In this document: in pieces, positions 44,338 to 55,528 of the stretch | Layout: every line of letters starts with the position of its first letter | Position numbering within the stretch: the first letter of the stretch is position 1 | Origin: a gamma proteobacterium HdN1 | GTDB lineage: Bacteria > Pseudomonadota > Gammaproteobacteria > Pseudomonadales > Ketobacteraceae | DNA: 64,000 bases | Reading direction: 5' to 3' | Assembly (NCBI GenBank): GCA_000198515.1 | Contig: FP929140.1 | Coordinates: 1,524,527 to 1,588,526 of the forward strand | Made by a program: the position numbers and the translations under genes | Notes under the pieces: generated by a model | The model's input: only the letters and a program-made list of their open reading frames with translations | Database searches by the model: none | What the model was told of the DNA's origin: nothing

Positions 44338-44979
44338 ATGATGTTTGCTCGCTTCATGCCCCGCGAGGGCCGATTTTTCGATTTGTTCAACGAGCATGCT
44401 GCCGAGATCGTTCAGGGGGCTGAAGTTCTAAGGGAATTGCTAGCTGCGCTGGGCCACTCGCATGAAGATGTCGCCAAGAAAACCGCTGAACTCGACGCGA
44501 TCGAATCCAAAGCAGACGACATCAACGACGAAACCATCAACCTGTTACATTCCACCTTCATCACGCCCTTGGATCGTGACGAAATCCACCTTTTGATTTC
44601 ACGTATGGACGACGTGCTCGACACCATGCAGGATGCTGCCGGCACCGTTGCTTTGTACGACATTCGGCGCGCTATTCCAGAAGCGATGCGCTTTGCAGAC
44701 ATCATCCTAGATGCATCGCGAGCGATGCAAAAAGCGCTTTTGCTGCTCAATGATATGGACAATGGCCCTGCCATCCTTACCACCTGCCGTGAAATTTCCC
44801 GGCTTGAGTCCGAGGCAGATCAGGTGCTGCGCGATGCGATTTCCCACCTGTTCAGAGAAGAGCCCGACGTGCGCGAGCTAATCAAGTTGAAGGCGGCCTA
44901 TGAACTGCTGGAAACCGTGACGGATATCTGCAAAAACGTCGCTAATATCCTCGAAGGTATCGTGCTGGAAAACTCTTGA
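44338..44979 (+). CDS. DUF47/PhoU-like Pit accessory protein
   Basis: The 213-residue protein has the TIGR00153/DUF47 start FARFMPREGRFFDLFNEHAAEIVQGAE and is all-helical, with acidic metal-binding patterns such as LDAIESKADDINDETINLLHSTFITPLDRDEIHLLISRMDDVLD (key parts ESKADD and DRDEIH). These proteins are encoded with Pit transporters and are thought to control phosphate transport. The next gene, pit, starts 7 bp downstream. ATG at 44341 is an equal start candidate. Confidence 0.93.
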   Translation: MMFARFMPREGRFFDLFNEHAAEIVQGAEVLRELLAALGHSHEDVAKKTAELDAIESKADDINDETINLLHSTFITPLDRDEIHLLISRMDDVLDTMQDAAGTVALYDIRRAIPEAMRFADIILDASRAMQKALLLLNDMDNGPAILTTCREISRLESEADQVLRDAISHLFREEPDVRELIKLKAAYELLETVTDICKNVANILEGIVLENS

Positions 44980-44986
44980 GGCGCCC

Positions 44987-45994
44987 ATGGAAACTGTACA
45001 GATCAGCCTAGGCGTCATCATCTTTTTGGTGGTACTGGCACTCGCCTTTGATTTCATGAATGGCTTTCATGATGCCGCCAACGCCATTGCCACCGTCGTA
45101 TCTACGCGGGTGCTCAAACCGCACCAAGCTGTTGCGATGGCGACGTTTTTTAACTTCATTGCGATCTTTGTTTTCCACCTCAAGGTGGCAGCGATGGTGG
45201 GGAAGGGTACCGTGGAGCCCTCCATTATTGATCACTATGTGATATTTGGTGCGCTGATTGGTGCCATCGCATGGAACATTATTACTTGGTATTACGGGAT
45301 TCCGTCTTCGTCTTCCCACGCCTTGATCGGTGGTTTGGTGGGTGCAGCGGTTGCTAAAGCCGGCACTACCGACGTGCTGATCGCAGATGGCCTGATTAAA
45401 ATTATCGCCTTTATTTTTGTGTCACCTTTGGTCGGCATGCTGCTCGGCGGCTTGATAATGCTATTGGTGGCATGGTTGTTTCGGCGCACAGCACCGCGCA
45501 AGGTCGATCGTTGGTCGCGGCGTTTGCAGCTGATTTCTGCATCTGCTTACGCATTGGGGCACGGTGGTAACGATGCGCAAAAAACCATCGGAATCATCTG
45601 GATGCTGCTGATTGCAGCAGGGATGAGCGGCACCGACGCACCACCGACATGGGTGATCGTTTCCTGCTATATGATGATTGGTTTAGGCACCGCGTTTGGC
45701 GGTTGGCGAATCATCAAGTTAATGGGGCAAAAGATCACCAAGTTACGCCCCGTAGGTGGTTTCTGTGCGCAAACCGGTGGTGCTGTAATGCTGTTTGTTG
45801 CCACAAGCTTCGGGATTCCCGTTTCTACCACACACACCATTACCGGAGCAATTGTCGGAGTGGGTGCTACCCGCCGCTTTAACGCGGTACGCTGGGGGAT
45901 TGCGGGGAACATCGTTTGGGCGTGGATTCTTACAATCCCATGCAGCGCGGTGATTGCCGCCATTGCTTGGGCAATTGGCACCAAGATTTTGTAA
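44987..45994 (+). CDS. pit: Low-affinity inorganic phosphate transporter Pit
   Basis: The 335-residue membrane protein has the PHO4 repeat: FMNGFHDAANAIATVVSTRVL at 24-44 and SAYALGHGGNDAQKTIGIIW near 190, plus the second-half IPVSTTHTITGAIVGVGATRR. It moves metal-phosphate with protons. It forms a two-gene operon with the DUF47 protein. No clear Pho box was found upstream. Confidence 0.95.
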   Translation: METVQISLGVIIFLVVLALAFDFMNGFHDAANAIATVVSTRVLKPHQAVAMATFFNFIAIFVFHLKVAAMVGKGTVEPSIIDHYVIFGALIGAIAWNIITWYYGIPSSSSHALIGGLVGAAVAKAGTTDVLIADGLIKIIAFIFVSPLVGMLLGGLIMLLVAWLFRRTAPRKVDRWSRRLQLISASAYALGHGGNDAQKTIGIIWMLLIAAGMSGTDAPPTWVIVSCYMMIGLGTAFGGWRIIKLMGQKITKLRPVGGFCAQTGGAVMLFVATSFGIPVSTTHTITGAIVGVGATRRFNAVRWGIAGNIVWAWILTIPCSAVIAAIAWAIGTKIL

Positions 45995-46006
45995 GTTGGC
46001 CCCCCA

Positions 46007-46041
46007 ACCTTTGAGAAAAAATCTCTCTCAGAAGGTGTTAC
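46007..46041 (+). terminator. Probable terminator after pit
   Basis: ACCTTTGAGA and TCTCAGAAGGT pair with one bulge around an A/T-rich loop; GTTACTTTTT follows. Confidence 0.5.
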
Positions 46042-46154
46042 TTTTTCAGAAGCAGCACCTTCGAGCATCTACTTTCAAAACCACGCCTTTGAAAAAGCAC
46101 ATAGCATTGTCTACGCTCAACGTATCTGCACGTTTTGTATAGTGGAGGGCGGCT

Positions 46155-47666
46155 ATGCTGCAAAATATCTCGGTTGCCAACCGCCTAGGTGGTGGCTTCG
46201 CAGTCGTTACTTTGACCTTCGTTGGTTTGTTGGCGTTTGTCTTTTTGGCGTTCGGCCACCAGTACCAAACGACCGAAACGATTTTTGAGCATTACGTTCC
46301 CGCTACCAGCAATCTGTATTCTGCTGATCGTGATTTGCAGCAGGCGCTGGTTGCAGAGCGTACCCTGCAGTCTGCCGAGCCGGGCAGTGATGCATTCAAA
46401 ACCTTGCTGGCCGAACACGCAGAGAACGTGCAGCAAGCACGCGATCGGGTGGACAAGTTCTATGGGCTTGTTCAGGACGTGCAAATTGACCGACTCATGG
46501 ACGCGTATCGTGCAAGACGAGACACATGGGAAGCGACGACGGCTCAGGTAGTGAGGCTGGCGGGGTCCTCCGATGCCTCCGATCGCGCGCAATCACTCGC
46601 CTTGAGCATGGGCACCGCAGCAGAACAGTTTGAAGCCATGCGTCATGAGCTGGATGTGATTCAGGATCGGCTCGAAGCCATGCTTTTGGAGAGCCAAACT
46701 GCAGCTCGTGACAATTTTGATTCCACATCCTTCACCATTGCAATTGTGACGACTTTAGGCGTTGTGCTTGCGATTGTGCTTTCAGTGCTGCTGTTTCAAA
46801 GCATTATGGGTCCCTTGCGCGTGGTGTCGGGTGCGGTGCAACAGTTGGCGAACGGCGATTTGCGTTTTCGTAATCAGGATCAGCGCCGCGATGAATTCGG
46901 CCAGTTGCTACATGCGATGGGAGACTCGTTTGGCCATCTGAGCGAAACAGTCGTCAATATTCTCTCCACCTCCGAGACACTCACCAATGCGTCTGGGCAG
47001 GTATCCAGTACGGCACAAAGCGTCAGCCAAGCGACCACGGAACAGGCGGCAAGTGTAGAAGAGATTGCCTCCTCCGTGCAGCAGATGTCATCCTCTGTAG
47101 CGGAAAATGCCAAAGATGCACAAACGACAGGTCAAAGCGCATCCCAAGCGGCGGCGCAAGCGCGCGAGGGCGGAAATGCAGTCTCGCAAGCGGTAGAAGC
47201 CATGATTAGCATTGCAGAGAAAATCGCGATCATTGACGAAATTGCCTATCAAACCAACCTGCTCGCACTGAACGCCGCGATTGAAGCTGCGCGCGCCGGA
47301 ACTCACGGAAAAGGCTTTGCCGTGGTGGCAGCGGAAGTGCGTAAGCTAGCCGAGCGCAGCCGTATTGCCGCGCAGGAAATTAGCGAGGTGGCAGGTACCA
47401 ACGTTGCATTAGCAAAGCGCACCGGCGAATTGTTAAAAGAAATGGTGCCTGCCATCGCACATACTTCGGAACTTGTGCAGAAAATTGCCGAAGCTTCGCA
47501 CGAACAGTCTGGTGGCTTGAACCAAGTAACGGATGCCATGGGACAAATGAACCGCGTGACGCAACAAAATGCTGCCGCGTCAGAGGAGCTTGCTGCAACT
47601 GCGGAGGAGATGAGCGCACAAGCTGTGCAACTTAGCCAACTGGTCTCATTTTTTAAGGTTAGTTAG
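46155..47666 (+). CDS. Methyl-accepting chemotaxis protein
   Basis: The 503-residue receptor has a membrane helix near 12-32, a periplasmic four-helix-bundle-like sensor (about 35-190), a second helix near 195-215, a HAMP linker (about 216-270) and the signalling tip [43 protein letters not shown] (key parts). It lacks an obvious CheR-tether pentapeptide. A Tsx-like porin gene follows and a phosphate operon precedes it. The ligand is unknown. Confidence 0.93.
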   Translation: MLQNISVANRLGGGFAVVTLTFVGLLAFVFLAFGHQYQTTETIFEHYVPATSNLYSADRDLQQALVAERTLQSAEPGSDAFKTLLAEHAENVQQARDRVDKFYGLVQDVQIDRLMDAYRARRDTWEATTAQVVRLAGSSDASDRAQSLALSMGTAAEQFEAMRHELDVIQDRLEAMLLESQTAARDNFDSTSFTIAIVTTLGVVLAIVLSVLLFQSIMGPLRVVSGAVQQLANGDLRFRNQDQRRDEFGQLLHAMGDSFGHLSETVVNILSTSETLTNASGQVSSTAQSVSQATTEQAASVEEIASSVQQMSSSVAENAKDAQTTGQSASQAAAQAREGGNAVSQAVEAMISIAEKIAIIDEIAYQTNLLALNAAIEAARAGTHGKGFAVVAAEVRKLAERSRIAAQEISEVAGTNVALAKRTGELLKEMVPAIAHTSELVQKIAEASHEQSGGLNQVTDAMGQMNRVTQQNAAASEELAATAEEMSAQAVQLSQLVSFFKVS

Positions 47667-47755
47667 CCTCAAAAGGCTGGCTAGGATTAAACCAAGCAGG
47701 ATTTTTAGCAGACGACTTGTGTCGTTAGCAATGCACTGTTAGGAGCATTGCCACT

Positions 47756-48487
47756 ATGAAAAAAAATATCACGTTATTGGCTTTAGGATGTTGCCTGCCC
47801 CTTACAGTTTCAGCGGAGCAGCTCTGGTCGGATAATAGCTTTTCAGTGCTGTACGGCGGGAATTACGAGATGATTCCGTCTGGGCGGAGAGGAGAGGCGC
47901 ATGTCCTTACTTTGGAGCACACTTCTGGCCATAGTTGGGGGAGCTTATTTTTTTTCGTGGATCGGATTCAGTCAGCCAAAGAGGCTTACCGTGAAACTTA
48001 TGGAGAGCTATCGCCCAATATCAAGTTGATTGAAGTGGGCGGATTTATCAAGCGCATCAACGCTGCTTTTACCTATGAGTTTGGGAGTAGCACAACGAGA
48101 GCTACCAAGCAGTCTTATAGCCAGGATAATTATTTAGCGGGCTTTGGCGCGGATTTGGATATTCCCGGCGTGGATTTATTTAACGTGTCGATTTATCGTG
48201 CGCAAGATAATAACGTGTTTGGAAAGCGCTATGATAATCAGCTGTCTTTTTCTGGCGGCTGGCACTACGGCAATTTTATCATGGATGGTTTTCTTGATTA
48301 TACGCCGGGTCGTAATGGCGATAATACAGAACTAAATTTTACTCCGCAGCTTACTTACAATTTTGGCCCGTTACTGGGTTTGAAAAACAAACTGAAATTT
48401 GGCATCGAATACGCGTACTGGCGCAATAAATTCCGCTCGGATGAAACCCAGCATAACGCAGCCGCTATTATTAAGTGGCATCTTTAA
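47756..48487 (+). CDS. Tsx-like outer-membrane channel
   Basis: The 243-residue protein has a signal peptide ending in VSA near residue 20, then EQLWSDNSFSVLYGGNYE. Alternating beta-strands, LEHTSGHSWGSLFFFVDR and a C-terminal aromatic end (IKWHL) fit the Tsx/OmpK nucleoside-channel family. It probably lets nucleosides or similar small solutes cross the outer membrane. The family call rests on motifs, not a search. Its stop overlaps the convergent imuA stop by four bases. Confidence 0.75.
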   Translation: MKKNITLLALGCCLPLTVSAEQLWSDNSFSVLYGGNYEMIPSGRRGEAHVLTLEHTSGHSWGSLFFFVDRIQSAKEAYRETYGELSPNIKLIEVGGFIKRINAAFTYEFGSSTTRATKQSYSQDNYLAGFGADLDIPGVDLFNVSIYRAQDNNVFGKRYDNQLSFSGGWHYGNFIMDGFLDYTPGRNGDNTELNFTPQLTYNFGPLLGLKNKLKFGIEYAYWRNKFRSDETQHNAAAIIKWHL

Positions 48488-49155
48488 TCTTGCAATAAAG
48501 GAGCGCTCAACGCTACCGAAAACCAGTCGCTGGCCCAGTTGCCTCGGCGTTTTAGCAGGCGCAAATTGCAGTGCAGGCCGCCATGCTGGGTAAGGGAGGG
48601 TGCCTTGATTTCTACGCGCAGCGGGGCAGGAGATGCGCTTTGTGCGTGACGTTGATCCCTCATCAATACGCCCAAACACTGCCCGTCCTGACCTGCTAAA
48701 TGCAGACGCCGAATCTGTGCTGTGCGTAAGTTTTGCGGCCAGCCAAACACAATGGCGCAAGCCCCCGACTTTAAGCATTGTTCCATTGCCCATAAGGTGT
48801 CTGCCAAATTGTGTGTGCGCACGAGTAGCAAATGTTGTGTGGGGATTCCGGCGCGCTCAAGCGCAGGAGCATAGGGAATCCACGGGGGTGCGATCCACGC
48901 CAGCCAGCGATTTTGCTGGCCGAGTTGTGTAAGTGCAGGTGTGAATAGAGACATTTCCCCTAGCCCCCAGCGGGGTAGCAGTAGCTCTACGATGCCCTGT
49001 TTGGGCCAGCCGCCGTCAGGTAATTCTCGATCCAGACGGTCATATCCACTGGGAATACAGGCTTCCGGCTGTACTTGGCCCATTGGCCCGCTCAAGATGC
49101 GAGAGGCTCTCCAAATGGAAGGATGGTCCAGTAGGGGGGAGAGTGAGTTAGGCAT
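48484..49155 (-). CDS. imuA: Mutasome subunit ImuA (SulA/RecA-like)
   Basis: The 223-residue protein has the ImuA layout: LSPLLDHPSIWRASR, IPSGYDRLDRELPDGGWPKQGIVELL (Walker-A-like loop, key parts), RWLAWIAPPWIPYAPALERAGI and SGACAIVFGWPQN. It partners RecA/ImuB in SOS mutagenesis. The ATG at 49155 with GAGGG upstream is preferred over a frame to 49221 that crosses the LexA box. It stands alone, separated from imuB-dnaE2 by four unrelated genes. Confidence 0.9.
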   Translation of the reverse strand: MPNSLSPLLDHPSIWRASRILSGPMGQVQPEACIPSGYDRLDRELPDGGWPKQGIVELLLPRWGLGEMSLFTPALTQLGQQNRWLAWIAPPWIPYAPALERAGIPTQHLLLVRTHNLADTLWAMEQCLKSGACAIVFGWPQNLRTAQIRRLHLAGQDGQCLGVLMRDQRHAQSASPAPLRVEIKAPSLTQHGGLHCNLRLLKRRGNWASDWFSVALSAPLLQD

Positions 49156-49184
49156 GGGAAACGCCCTCTTTAGATTTACATATA

Positions 49185-49200
49185 CTGTTATTATGTACAG
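49185..49200 (-). promoter_or_regulatory. LexA SOS box of imuA
   Basis: CTGTTATTATGTACAG is a perfect CTGT-N8-ACAG box, with flanking TA on both sides. It lies 30 bp upstream of the imuA ATG. Confidence 0.88.
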
Positions 49201-49268
49201 TATATTGGGCGAATCGACCAAAATCTAGCGGGCAGCAGGAGATAACCGCTGAAGCAAAAAAAAACGGT

Positions 49269-52200
49269 TCAATGCGCCTGCTGGTGCAGTATCGGCAGAT
49301 CACTCAGGGCTTGCGCGAGAGCATCCAAGGTAACAGGCTTGGTAATAAAACCGTCCATACCAGCGCGTGCGGCCTCGGCGATAAACTCCTGCATCGCGTG
49401 TGCAGAGAGACCGAGTAGGGGTTTGCGAGGTAAGCCTTGCTGTGATTCAAATGCGCGAATTGCTTCCGTGGCGCGGTAGCCGTCCATAACCGGCATTTCG
49501 ATATCCATCAATAGAATATCAATGTTGGCGTGTTCTTTTCGGTAGGCTTGGAAAGCCTCTTGGCCGTCGTTGGCAAAATTCACCTGCGCACCATGTTTTT
49601 GCAGAATGCTTTTGATGACCAGTTGGTTTACCGCATTATCTTCGGCAATCAAGAAACGTTTTTGTTTGATGTTGAGGAGCGCGTTTTTCTTTGCACCTGC
49701 AGCGCCAGTCTTACGGGTATTGCTTGTGCCAAGGCCGTAGATGGCTCGCCACAGTCGAATAGGCGAAAAAGGAGCTTCGAGCAGTTGTTGGCGAGCCACA
49801 TATTGATTGGCAATATTCAATTGCGCGCTGTTGCAGTAAGCGAATACTTGGCTTGGATGCTGTCTTGGTAGGCCGCTGGACTCTAGCGCGAGAAGCATTT
49901 CAAAATCCAGAATTACGCAGGATTTATCCATGGATGACGATGATTCCAGCAGGGCGCGCACCTCTCCAACTTCTGGCATATGTACCAGGTGGCGGAACCA
50001 TGCGCCGGGGAGGCGTTGACATGCGCTCACCAACGACGCATCTTGGCAAGCCAGCACCAACACCTCGGTAATGCGGGCGCGATCTCCCAGAAGCTTCTGT
50101 GCGCCGCCTGCAGGGCTTGCACTTTGAACGCTAAACCAGAATTCAGAGCCTTTCCCTGACTCACTGATGACACCGACTTCCCCACCCATCAGTTCCGCGA
50201 GGCGTTTCGAGATGGCAAGGCCAAGCCCCGTGCCGCCGTATTTGCGGGTGGTGGATACTTCTGCCTGCGAGAAGGATTGAAAGAGTTTTTCCTGTTGCTC
50301 TTGGGAGAGACCGATCCCGGTGTCGCGAACGCCAATCCGGATTCTCCCATCGGCGAGCGAGTCTGCGCGAATCCGCACGCTCCCCGTTTCGGTAAATTTA
50401 AATGCGTTGCTCAAAAAATTCAGTAAAATCTGACGGATGCGAGCAGGGTCGGAAATGATTCGGTCATTGATTTGCGGGTCAATATCAACATACAAACCGA
50501 GATTTTTGGAAATACTTTGTTGTGCGAATACTGCGGCGCATTCATCAATTAAAGCCATTAGATCCAAGGAGATCGACTCGACTTCCAGCTTGCCGGATTC
50601 GATTTTTGAATAATCCAGAATATCGTTGATTAGACTGACTAGCGCCATCCCTGAATTGTGGATGGTATTGACATAGCCGGTCTGTTGCAAATCCAATGGC
50701 GTTTCGCGCAGAAGTTCAGTCATGCCGATCACGCCGTTCATGGGAGTGCGAATTTCGTGGCTCATGGTGGCAAGAAATGCGCTTTTTGCTTGTGTTGCCT
50801 GCTCTGCTGCCTCCCGTTCACGCTGCGCAATTTCTTTTTCGACGCCTTCTGTAACGTCGATTAACGAGCCTTCATAGTTTACGCTATCCGGTTGAGCCTT
50901 GTTTGCATCTGCGTTGTTTGTACTAACGTTGTTTGCACCAACGTTGTTTGCATCAACAGAGCCAGCGGATGCAGTTTCAAGAAGGTCAGTGGGGTTGCTT
51001 GTGGCGCTGTCCTGTTTCACCTGCGTGCGCAAAGTTACCATGCACCACACGCTGCTGCCGTCGGCGCGCCGCCCTTCAAACTCACAATTCTCAAAGGAGA
51101 CTCTGCCACTTTTTAGATCCCGGGTAGATACGTTCGGGAAAAAATCCTGCAGCTTCATGCCGCTGCGCGCAGCAGATCCGAGTAATTGCTTTTTATCCGC
51201 TGCAAGGATCTGGAGAACACTGTCATTAAATCGTAAGAATCGGCCTTCTGCATCTACTGTGAAGAGGCCCTGAGCCGCGTTCTGGTAAAGCATCTCATAT
51301 TGCTTCAGCGAATCCATTGCAGCAGATTGCGCCCGTAGGGTTTGTTGCTGCGCCGCCTCGCGCATGTGCTTTTCGCGATTGATTTGATCCGCAAGCGCAA
51401 GTGACAGCAGCATAACCTCCAGTGCAGAACCAATTTGCACCGAGTTTTCGGTTAACAGGCTGCGCGGCATTACGCCAAACTTGTACAGCGCAAGTACCAA
51501 TCCGCCCAGCATCAAAAAAGACCATGCAATACAGTAAATCCGTGCAGGCGCATAGCCTTCTCGCCAGCGTAATATGCTGGTGGTGTAAATAAAAAAGATG
51601 CCGGTGACTGCAATAATGATCGTGCTGATAATTGCAATGTGGTAGCTAAGAATGAATGCTCCTATGCAAGTTACCAAACCCAGATTGGATAAGAACGTAA
51701 ACGCGCGTCCGATGCGTGGGTGGCTTTCGCGGAGCTGCAGAAAGTCGCGGGTAAAACGTGTTGCAAAAAAAATGAGGCCCGAAAAACTCACTAGGATGGC
51801 AACATCGTTCCACCAAGTTGCGTTTGGCCATAAATACTCAAAGGAGAGGCCGCTAATGGCGGCTAAAAACAAGGTGAGGCAGGCGACATAACAAACGTAA
51901 TACAGATACTTGCGATCGCGGATGGAGAGATAAAGCACAAGGTTGTACAGCACCATGATGAGCATTGCGCCGTAGTAAATTCCCATGCCCAAGAGTTCTT
52001 GCCGATCCGCCTCTAGGAGTGCCTGGCTGCTCCAGAGCGTAACGGGGAACTGCACGGAACTACCGGTTGTCACTTGCAGATAAACGTCCACTGTGCCGTG
52101 GGTCTCAAATTTGATGGGCACAATAAAATAGTGGTGCCGAATTGGCCGAGATGAAAAAGGCAATTTGTCGCCCAGCGAATAGCTTTGTATTTCACCGCCT

Positions 52201-52754
52201 TCGGGCACAATAAATATATTTAGGTAATCCAGCACCGCGTAGGAGACTTCGATCAGGCGATAGAGGTCAGTAGATTCAGAATTGTGAAATCGGCTATGCA
52301 GCCAATAGCTTGATTGGCTATAACCAAAGTTCAGGCTGTTGTCAGGTGCAGCTTTCCATTGCAGCACATTCGAGTTGTTCAGGATGTCGCTAAAACTAAT
52401 TCCGCCGGTGGGGTCTTCTGCAAACTGCGATCGGTTGCCAAAAGGAAGAGCTACGGTGGATCGCGTAACTTCAATCGTGGATAGCTGATTGCTTGGCGGA
52501 TTTGAGGCTGTAATTTTGGTGATTTGCGCGGTTGGTTCGACGTTCACGCCGGCGCTGGCGGAAAGCGCAGGTGGTGTCCAGAGCGTGGCACCACAGAAAA
52601 TCGTAATGACCCAAAAAAGCGCCTTCCAATGCCCCATATTATGGCGTTTGCGCAGGCAGAAAAAGGCTACGGGCTGGCCGTAGCGACTGCGCATCGCTTG
52701 CAAGTGCATCATTGTTTGGGAAAGTAGCCAAAGGGCCAGCTTAAAAACAGACAT
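49269..52754 (-). CDS. 7TMR-DISM hybrid sensor histidine kinase
   Basis: The 1161-residue kinase has a signal/anchor, a 7TMR-DISMED2 periplasmic domain (about 100-245, [14 protein letters not shown]), a seven-helix module (about 250-460, [29 protein letters not shown]), a PAS domain (about 485-590), a short Asn-rich linker, HisKA ([19 protein letters not shown] with the phospho-His), an HATPase ([36 protein letters not shown]), a divergent receiver-like segment and a C-terminal receiver ([23 protein letters not shown] with the phospho-Asp, KPV). No response regulator gene is adjacent. A start at the internal MGHWKAL, which gives a cleaner signal peptide, is possible. Confidence 0.93.
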   Translation of the reverse strand: MSVFKLALWLLSQTMMHLQAMRSRYGQPVAFFCLRKRHNMGHWKALFWVITIFCGATLWTPPALSASAGVNVEPTAQITKITASNPPSNQLSTIEVTRSTVALPFGNRSQFAEDPTGGISFSDILNNSNVLQWKAAPDNSLNFGYSQSSYWLHSRFHNSESTDLYRLIEVSYAVLDYLNIFIVPEGGEIQSYSLGDKLPFSSRPIRHHYFIVPIKFETHGTVDVYLQVTTGSSVQFPVTLWSSQALLEADRQELLGMGIYYGAMLIMVLYNLVLYLSIRDRKYLYYVCYVACLTLFLAAISGLSFEYLWPNATWWNDVAILVSFSGLIFFATRFTRDFLQLRESHPRIGRAFTFLSNLGLVTCIGAFILSYHIAIISTIIIAVTGIFFIYTTSILRWREGYAPARIYCIAWSFLMLGGLVLALYKFGVMPRSLLTENSVQIGSALEVMLLSLALADQINREKHMREAAQQQTLRAQSAAMDSLKQYEMLYQNAAQGLFTVDAEGRFLRFNDSVLQILAADKKQLLGSAARSGMKLQDFFPNVSTRDLKSGRVSFENCEFEGRRADGSSVWCMVTLRTQVKQDSATSNPTDLLETASAGSVDANNVGANNVSTNNADANKAQPDSVNYEGSLIDVTEGVEKEIAQREREAAEQATQAKSAFLATMSHEIRTPMNGVIGMTELLRETPLDLQQTGYVNTIHNSGMALVSLINDILDYSKIESGKLEVESISLDLMALIDECAAVFAQQSISKNLGLYVDIDPQINDRIISDPARIRQILLNFLSNAFKFTETGSVRIRADSLADGRIRIGVRDTGIGLSQEQQEKLFQSFSQAEVSTTRKYGGTGLGLAISKRLAELMGGEVGVISESGKGSEFWFSVQSASPAGGAQKLLGDRARITEVLVLACQDASLVSACQRLPGAWFRHLVHMPEVGEVRALLESSSSMDKSCVILDFEMLLALESSGLPRQHPSQVFAYCNSAQLNIANQYVARQQLLEAPFSPIRLWRAIYGLGTSNTRKTGAAGAKKNALLNIKQKRFLIAEDNAVNQLVIKSILQKHGAQVNFANDGQEAFQAYRKEHANIDILLMDIEMPVMDGYRATEAIRAFESQQGLPRKPLLGLSAHAMQEFIAEAARAGMDGFITKPVTLDALAQALSDLPILHQQAH

Positions 52755-52960
52755 GGTAAGGCTGGCTCACCTGTATCGTGGTTCCTAATAGATCAGTATA
52801 TACAACACGCCACAAAATATGTATGGGTTTTGAACAAGAGCTTTTTTTGTGGCCCCACTTTTTTTATGGTCCTAATACTCTCAGATCGTGGAAGCGAGTA
52901 CACTTCGCTCTCTTTTTCCCCCTCATCCTCTAAATCATTTAGTGTTTCTTTGTGAACGCG

Positions 52961-55528
52961 ATGGCGAAACTCACGCATGTTTTGCAAACCTTCGGTTGGG
53001 AAAAAGGGCGCCGCGCTTGGATGCTTGTTCCCTTTGCGATTGTTTTGGCGCTGGTTTTTGGCGCTTTTCATCATTTGCTGGAGGAGGTTTCCTACGCGGA
53101 CATTGTTGTAAGCGTTCAGGGCACCTCGGCGCAGCAATTGTGGCTGGCATTGCTTGCCACCTGTGCAAGCTATCTTGCGCTTACCGGCTATGATGCGTCC
53201 AGCTTGCGCTATGTAGGCGCAAAGCTGCCTTATCCTCAGGTGGCAATCACATCGTTCATTGCCTTTGCACTTGGTAACAACGTAGGGATCGGCCCCTTGA
53301 CCGGTGGTGCGGTGCGGATGCGCGTGTATTCCGCAGCCAAAGTGGAGCCGGCGCTCATTCTGCGTGCGATTGCATTCAACGCAGTGGCGTTTGGGTTCGG
53401 GCTTGCGGCCATCGGTGCGCTGGGGTTATGGGTTGGGGGCGCGCAGGTTGCAGGCGTGCTGCACGTTCCTACGGGTGGTTTGCGCGGGTTGGCGGTTCTT
53501 GTACTTGCTGGCGTGGTGGCCATTGTTGCGGCCTGCTTCTGGAAACGGGAGCTACTCATTCGGGGCTGCCTGCGCCTGCTTTTGCCGAGTGGATGGCTGG
53601 CACTGTTTCAGCTTCTGGTTTCCTGCGCCGAAATTGTCGCAGCATCGCTCGTTCTTTGGGCATTGCTTCCGCATGAGTCCATCAGCTATCCCACTTTTCT
53701 TGCCTGCTATGCAATTGCGCTGGTAGCCGGTGTGATCAGCCATATGCCAGGTGGCCTTGGAGTGTTTGAAGCGGTACTTCTTGTCGGGGTGGGCGATGCG
53801 GTTCCGCGTGACACGCTGGCAGCCGCGCTCGTGCTTTACCGCTGCATCTATTTCCTGCTGCCGCTGGCGCTTTCTGTGATGCTTCTTTCTGGGATGGAGC
53901 TACGCAAGGTGTCCGCAACGCCGGCAGTTCGTGCGTTGAGCCGCCTCTCGCCGATGTTTCTTGCCGCGTTCATATTGGCGGTCGCCGTTATGTTGCTGAT
54001 TTCGGGATCACTGCCGGCGTCCGATGGCGCGATGGCATTACTGGAGTTGTCAATACCACTACCGCTTGTAGAGGCCGCGCACTTGGCAAGCAGCCTTGCC
54101 GGCCTTGCGCTGTTGTTTGTCGTGAGAGGCATCTTGCTGCGGCTAGACGTGGCATGGTGGCTAGCCCTGTTGATCACCGTGGGGGCGTTCATTTTGTCTC
54201 TGCCCAAAGGCGTATCGCTCATCGAGATGGGCATTCTTGCCTACCTAGCAGGGATGTTGATCCTGTCACGGCGCGAGTTCACGCGCGCATCTTCTTTGCT
54301 GCGCCAGCGCTTTGGGTTTGAATGGTGGTTTTTGGTTGCCATGGTGTTGGCGATTACACTCTGGATGCTGTTTTTTGCCTATCGCGATGTCGATTACGCA
54401 CGGGAGCTTTGGTGGCAGTTTGAGTTTGACGGCAATGCGCCGCGTTCCATGCGAGCAGCATTTGCCCTTTTGCTGATTGGAGCAAGCGTTGCGCTCACTC
54501 AAATGTTACGCCCAGCTCCAGTGATTCTGGCAGGGCCAAGCGTTGCAGAAATGGCAAATGCCGCCAAAATCGTTAGAGCGCAGCCGAATGCGGAGAACGG
54601 TTTGGCAATGATGGGCGATAAACATTTTATTTTTTCAGAGTCCGGCAAGTCCTTTCTCATGTTTGGAGTGCATAACGACTCGCTGGTGGCCTTGTTCGAC
54701 CCCGTTGGGCTTGCCTCCGAGTGCGGGGAGCTGGTGTGGAAGTTTCGGGAATTTGCAGATCAACGTGGCGTACGCGCAGCGTTTTATCAGGTTCGACCGA
54801 GTACGCTGCCGCGTTATCTGGATGCGGGGTTTCGGGTCTATAAACTGGGTGAATATGGGTGGGTGAACCTCTCCGATTTTTCGCTGCAGGGCCCAAAGCG
54901 CGCCAATCTTCGCCACGGATGCAGCCGTGCAGAGCGGCAGGGATTGAAAGTGGAGATCATTCCCGCCGAGCAGACCTGCGAATACTTGCCTGTATTGCGG
55001 GAAATTTCTGATGCATGGCTACATTCACTACACTTAAATGAAAAAGGATTTTCTCTGGGTGCATTCTCTGAGGACTATCTCGCACAACAGCCGGTTGCTT
55101 TGATTCGCCACGGTGAGCGTGTGATTGGTTTTGCGTCGTTGCTGGAAACCAATGCACAAGATGAGGCGAGCGTTGATTTGATGCGTTATTTGCCAGATGC
55201 GCCGCCAAATACGATGGAATATCTGTTTGTTCAGGTGATATTACATCTGAAAACGCAAGGATTTAAGCGCTTCGGGTTAGGGATGGCGCCGTTATCCGGG
55301 ATGGAGGATCATCCGCTAGCACCGACTTGGCATCGCGTTGCGCGCATAATTTTTTCGCGCGGCGAAAATTTCTATAATTTTCAGGGGTTGCGCAGTTTCA
55401 AAGAGAAGTTCTCTCCGGAATGGGAGCCGCGTTATTTGGCCGCAAATGGCGGGGTAAACGCAATTCGTATTTCTCTTGATATTGTTGCGTTGGTGAGCGG
55501 CGGTTTACGTAAGGCGGTGCTTAAGTGA
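52961..55528 (+). CDS. mprF: Phosphatidylglycerol aminoacyltransferase MprF/LpiA
   Basis: The 855-residue protein has an N-terminal flippase part with many membrane helices (about 1-540, GNNVGIGPLTGGAVRMRVYS; HMPGGLGVFEAVLLV) and a C-terminal DUF2156 aminoacyl-transferase domain (about 560-855, GDKHFIFSESGKSFLMFGV; FGLGMAPLSGM; FSRGENFYNFQGLRSFKEKFSPEWEPRYLA). MprF moves Lys or Ala from tRNA to phosphatidylglycerol and flips the product, lowering surface charge. A GTG nine bases upstream is an alternative start. It overlaps acvB by four bases. Confidence 0.95.
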   Translation: MAKLTHVLQTFGWEKGRRAWMLVPFAIVLALVFGAFHHLLEEVSYADIVVSVQGTSAQQLWLALLATCASYLALTGYDASSLRYVGAKLPYPQVAITSFIAFALGNNVGIGPLTGGAVRMRVYSAAKVEPALILRAIAFNAVAFGFGLAAIGALGLWVGGAQVAGVLHVPTGGLRGLAVLVLAGVVAIVAACFWKRELLIRGCLRLLLPSGWLALFQLLVSCAEIVAASLVLWALLPHESISYPTFLACYAIALVAGVISHMPGGLGVFEAVLLVGVGDAVPRDTLAAALVLYRCIYFLLPLALSVMLLSGMELRKVSATPAVRALSRLSPMFLAAFILAVAVMLLISGSLPASDGAMALLELSIPLPLVEAAHLASSLAGLALLFVVRGILLRLDVAWWLALLITVGAFILSLPKGVSLIEMGILAYLAGMLILSRREFTRASSLLRQRFGFEWWFLVAMVLAITLWMLFFAYRDVDYARELWWQFEFDGNAPRSMRAAFALLLIGASVALTQMLRPAPVILAGPSVAEMANAAKIVRAQPNAENGLAMMGDKHFIFSESGKSFLMFGVHNDSLVALFDPVGLASECGELVWKFREFADQRGVRAAFYQVRPSTLPRYLDAGFRVYKLGEYGWVNLSDFSLQGPKRANLRHGCSRAERQGLKVEIIPAEQTCEYLPVLREISDAWLHSLHLNEKGFSLGAFSEDYLAQQPVALIRHGERVIGFASLLETNAQDEASVDLMRYLPDAPPNTMEYLFVQVILHLKTQGFKRFGLGMAPLSGMEDHPLAPTWHRVARIIFSRGENFYNFQGLRSFKEKFSPEWEPRYLAANGGVNAIRISLDIVALVSGGLRKAVLK

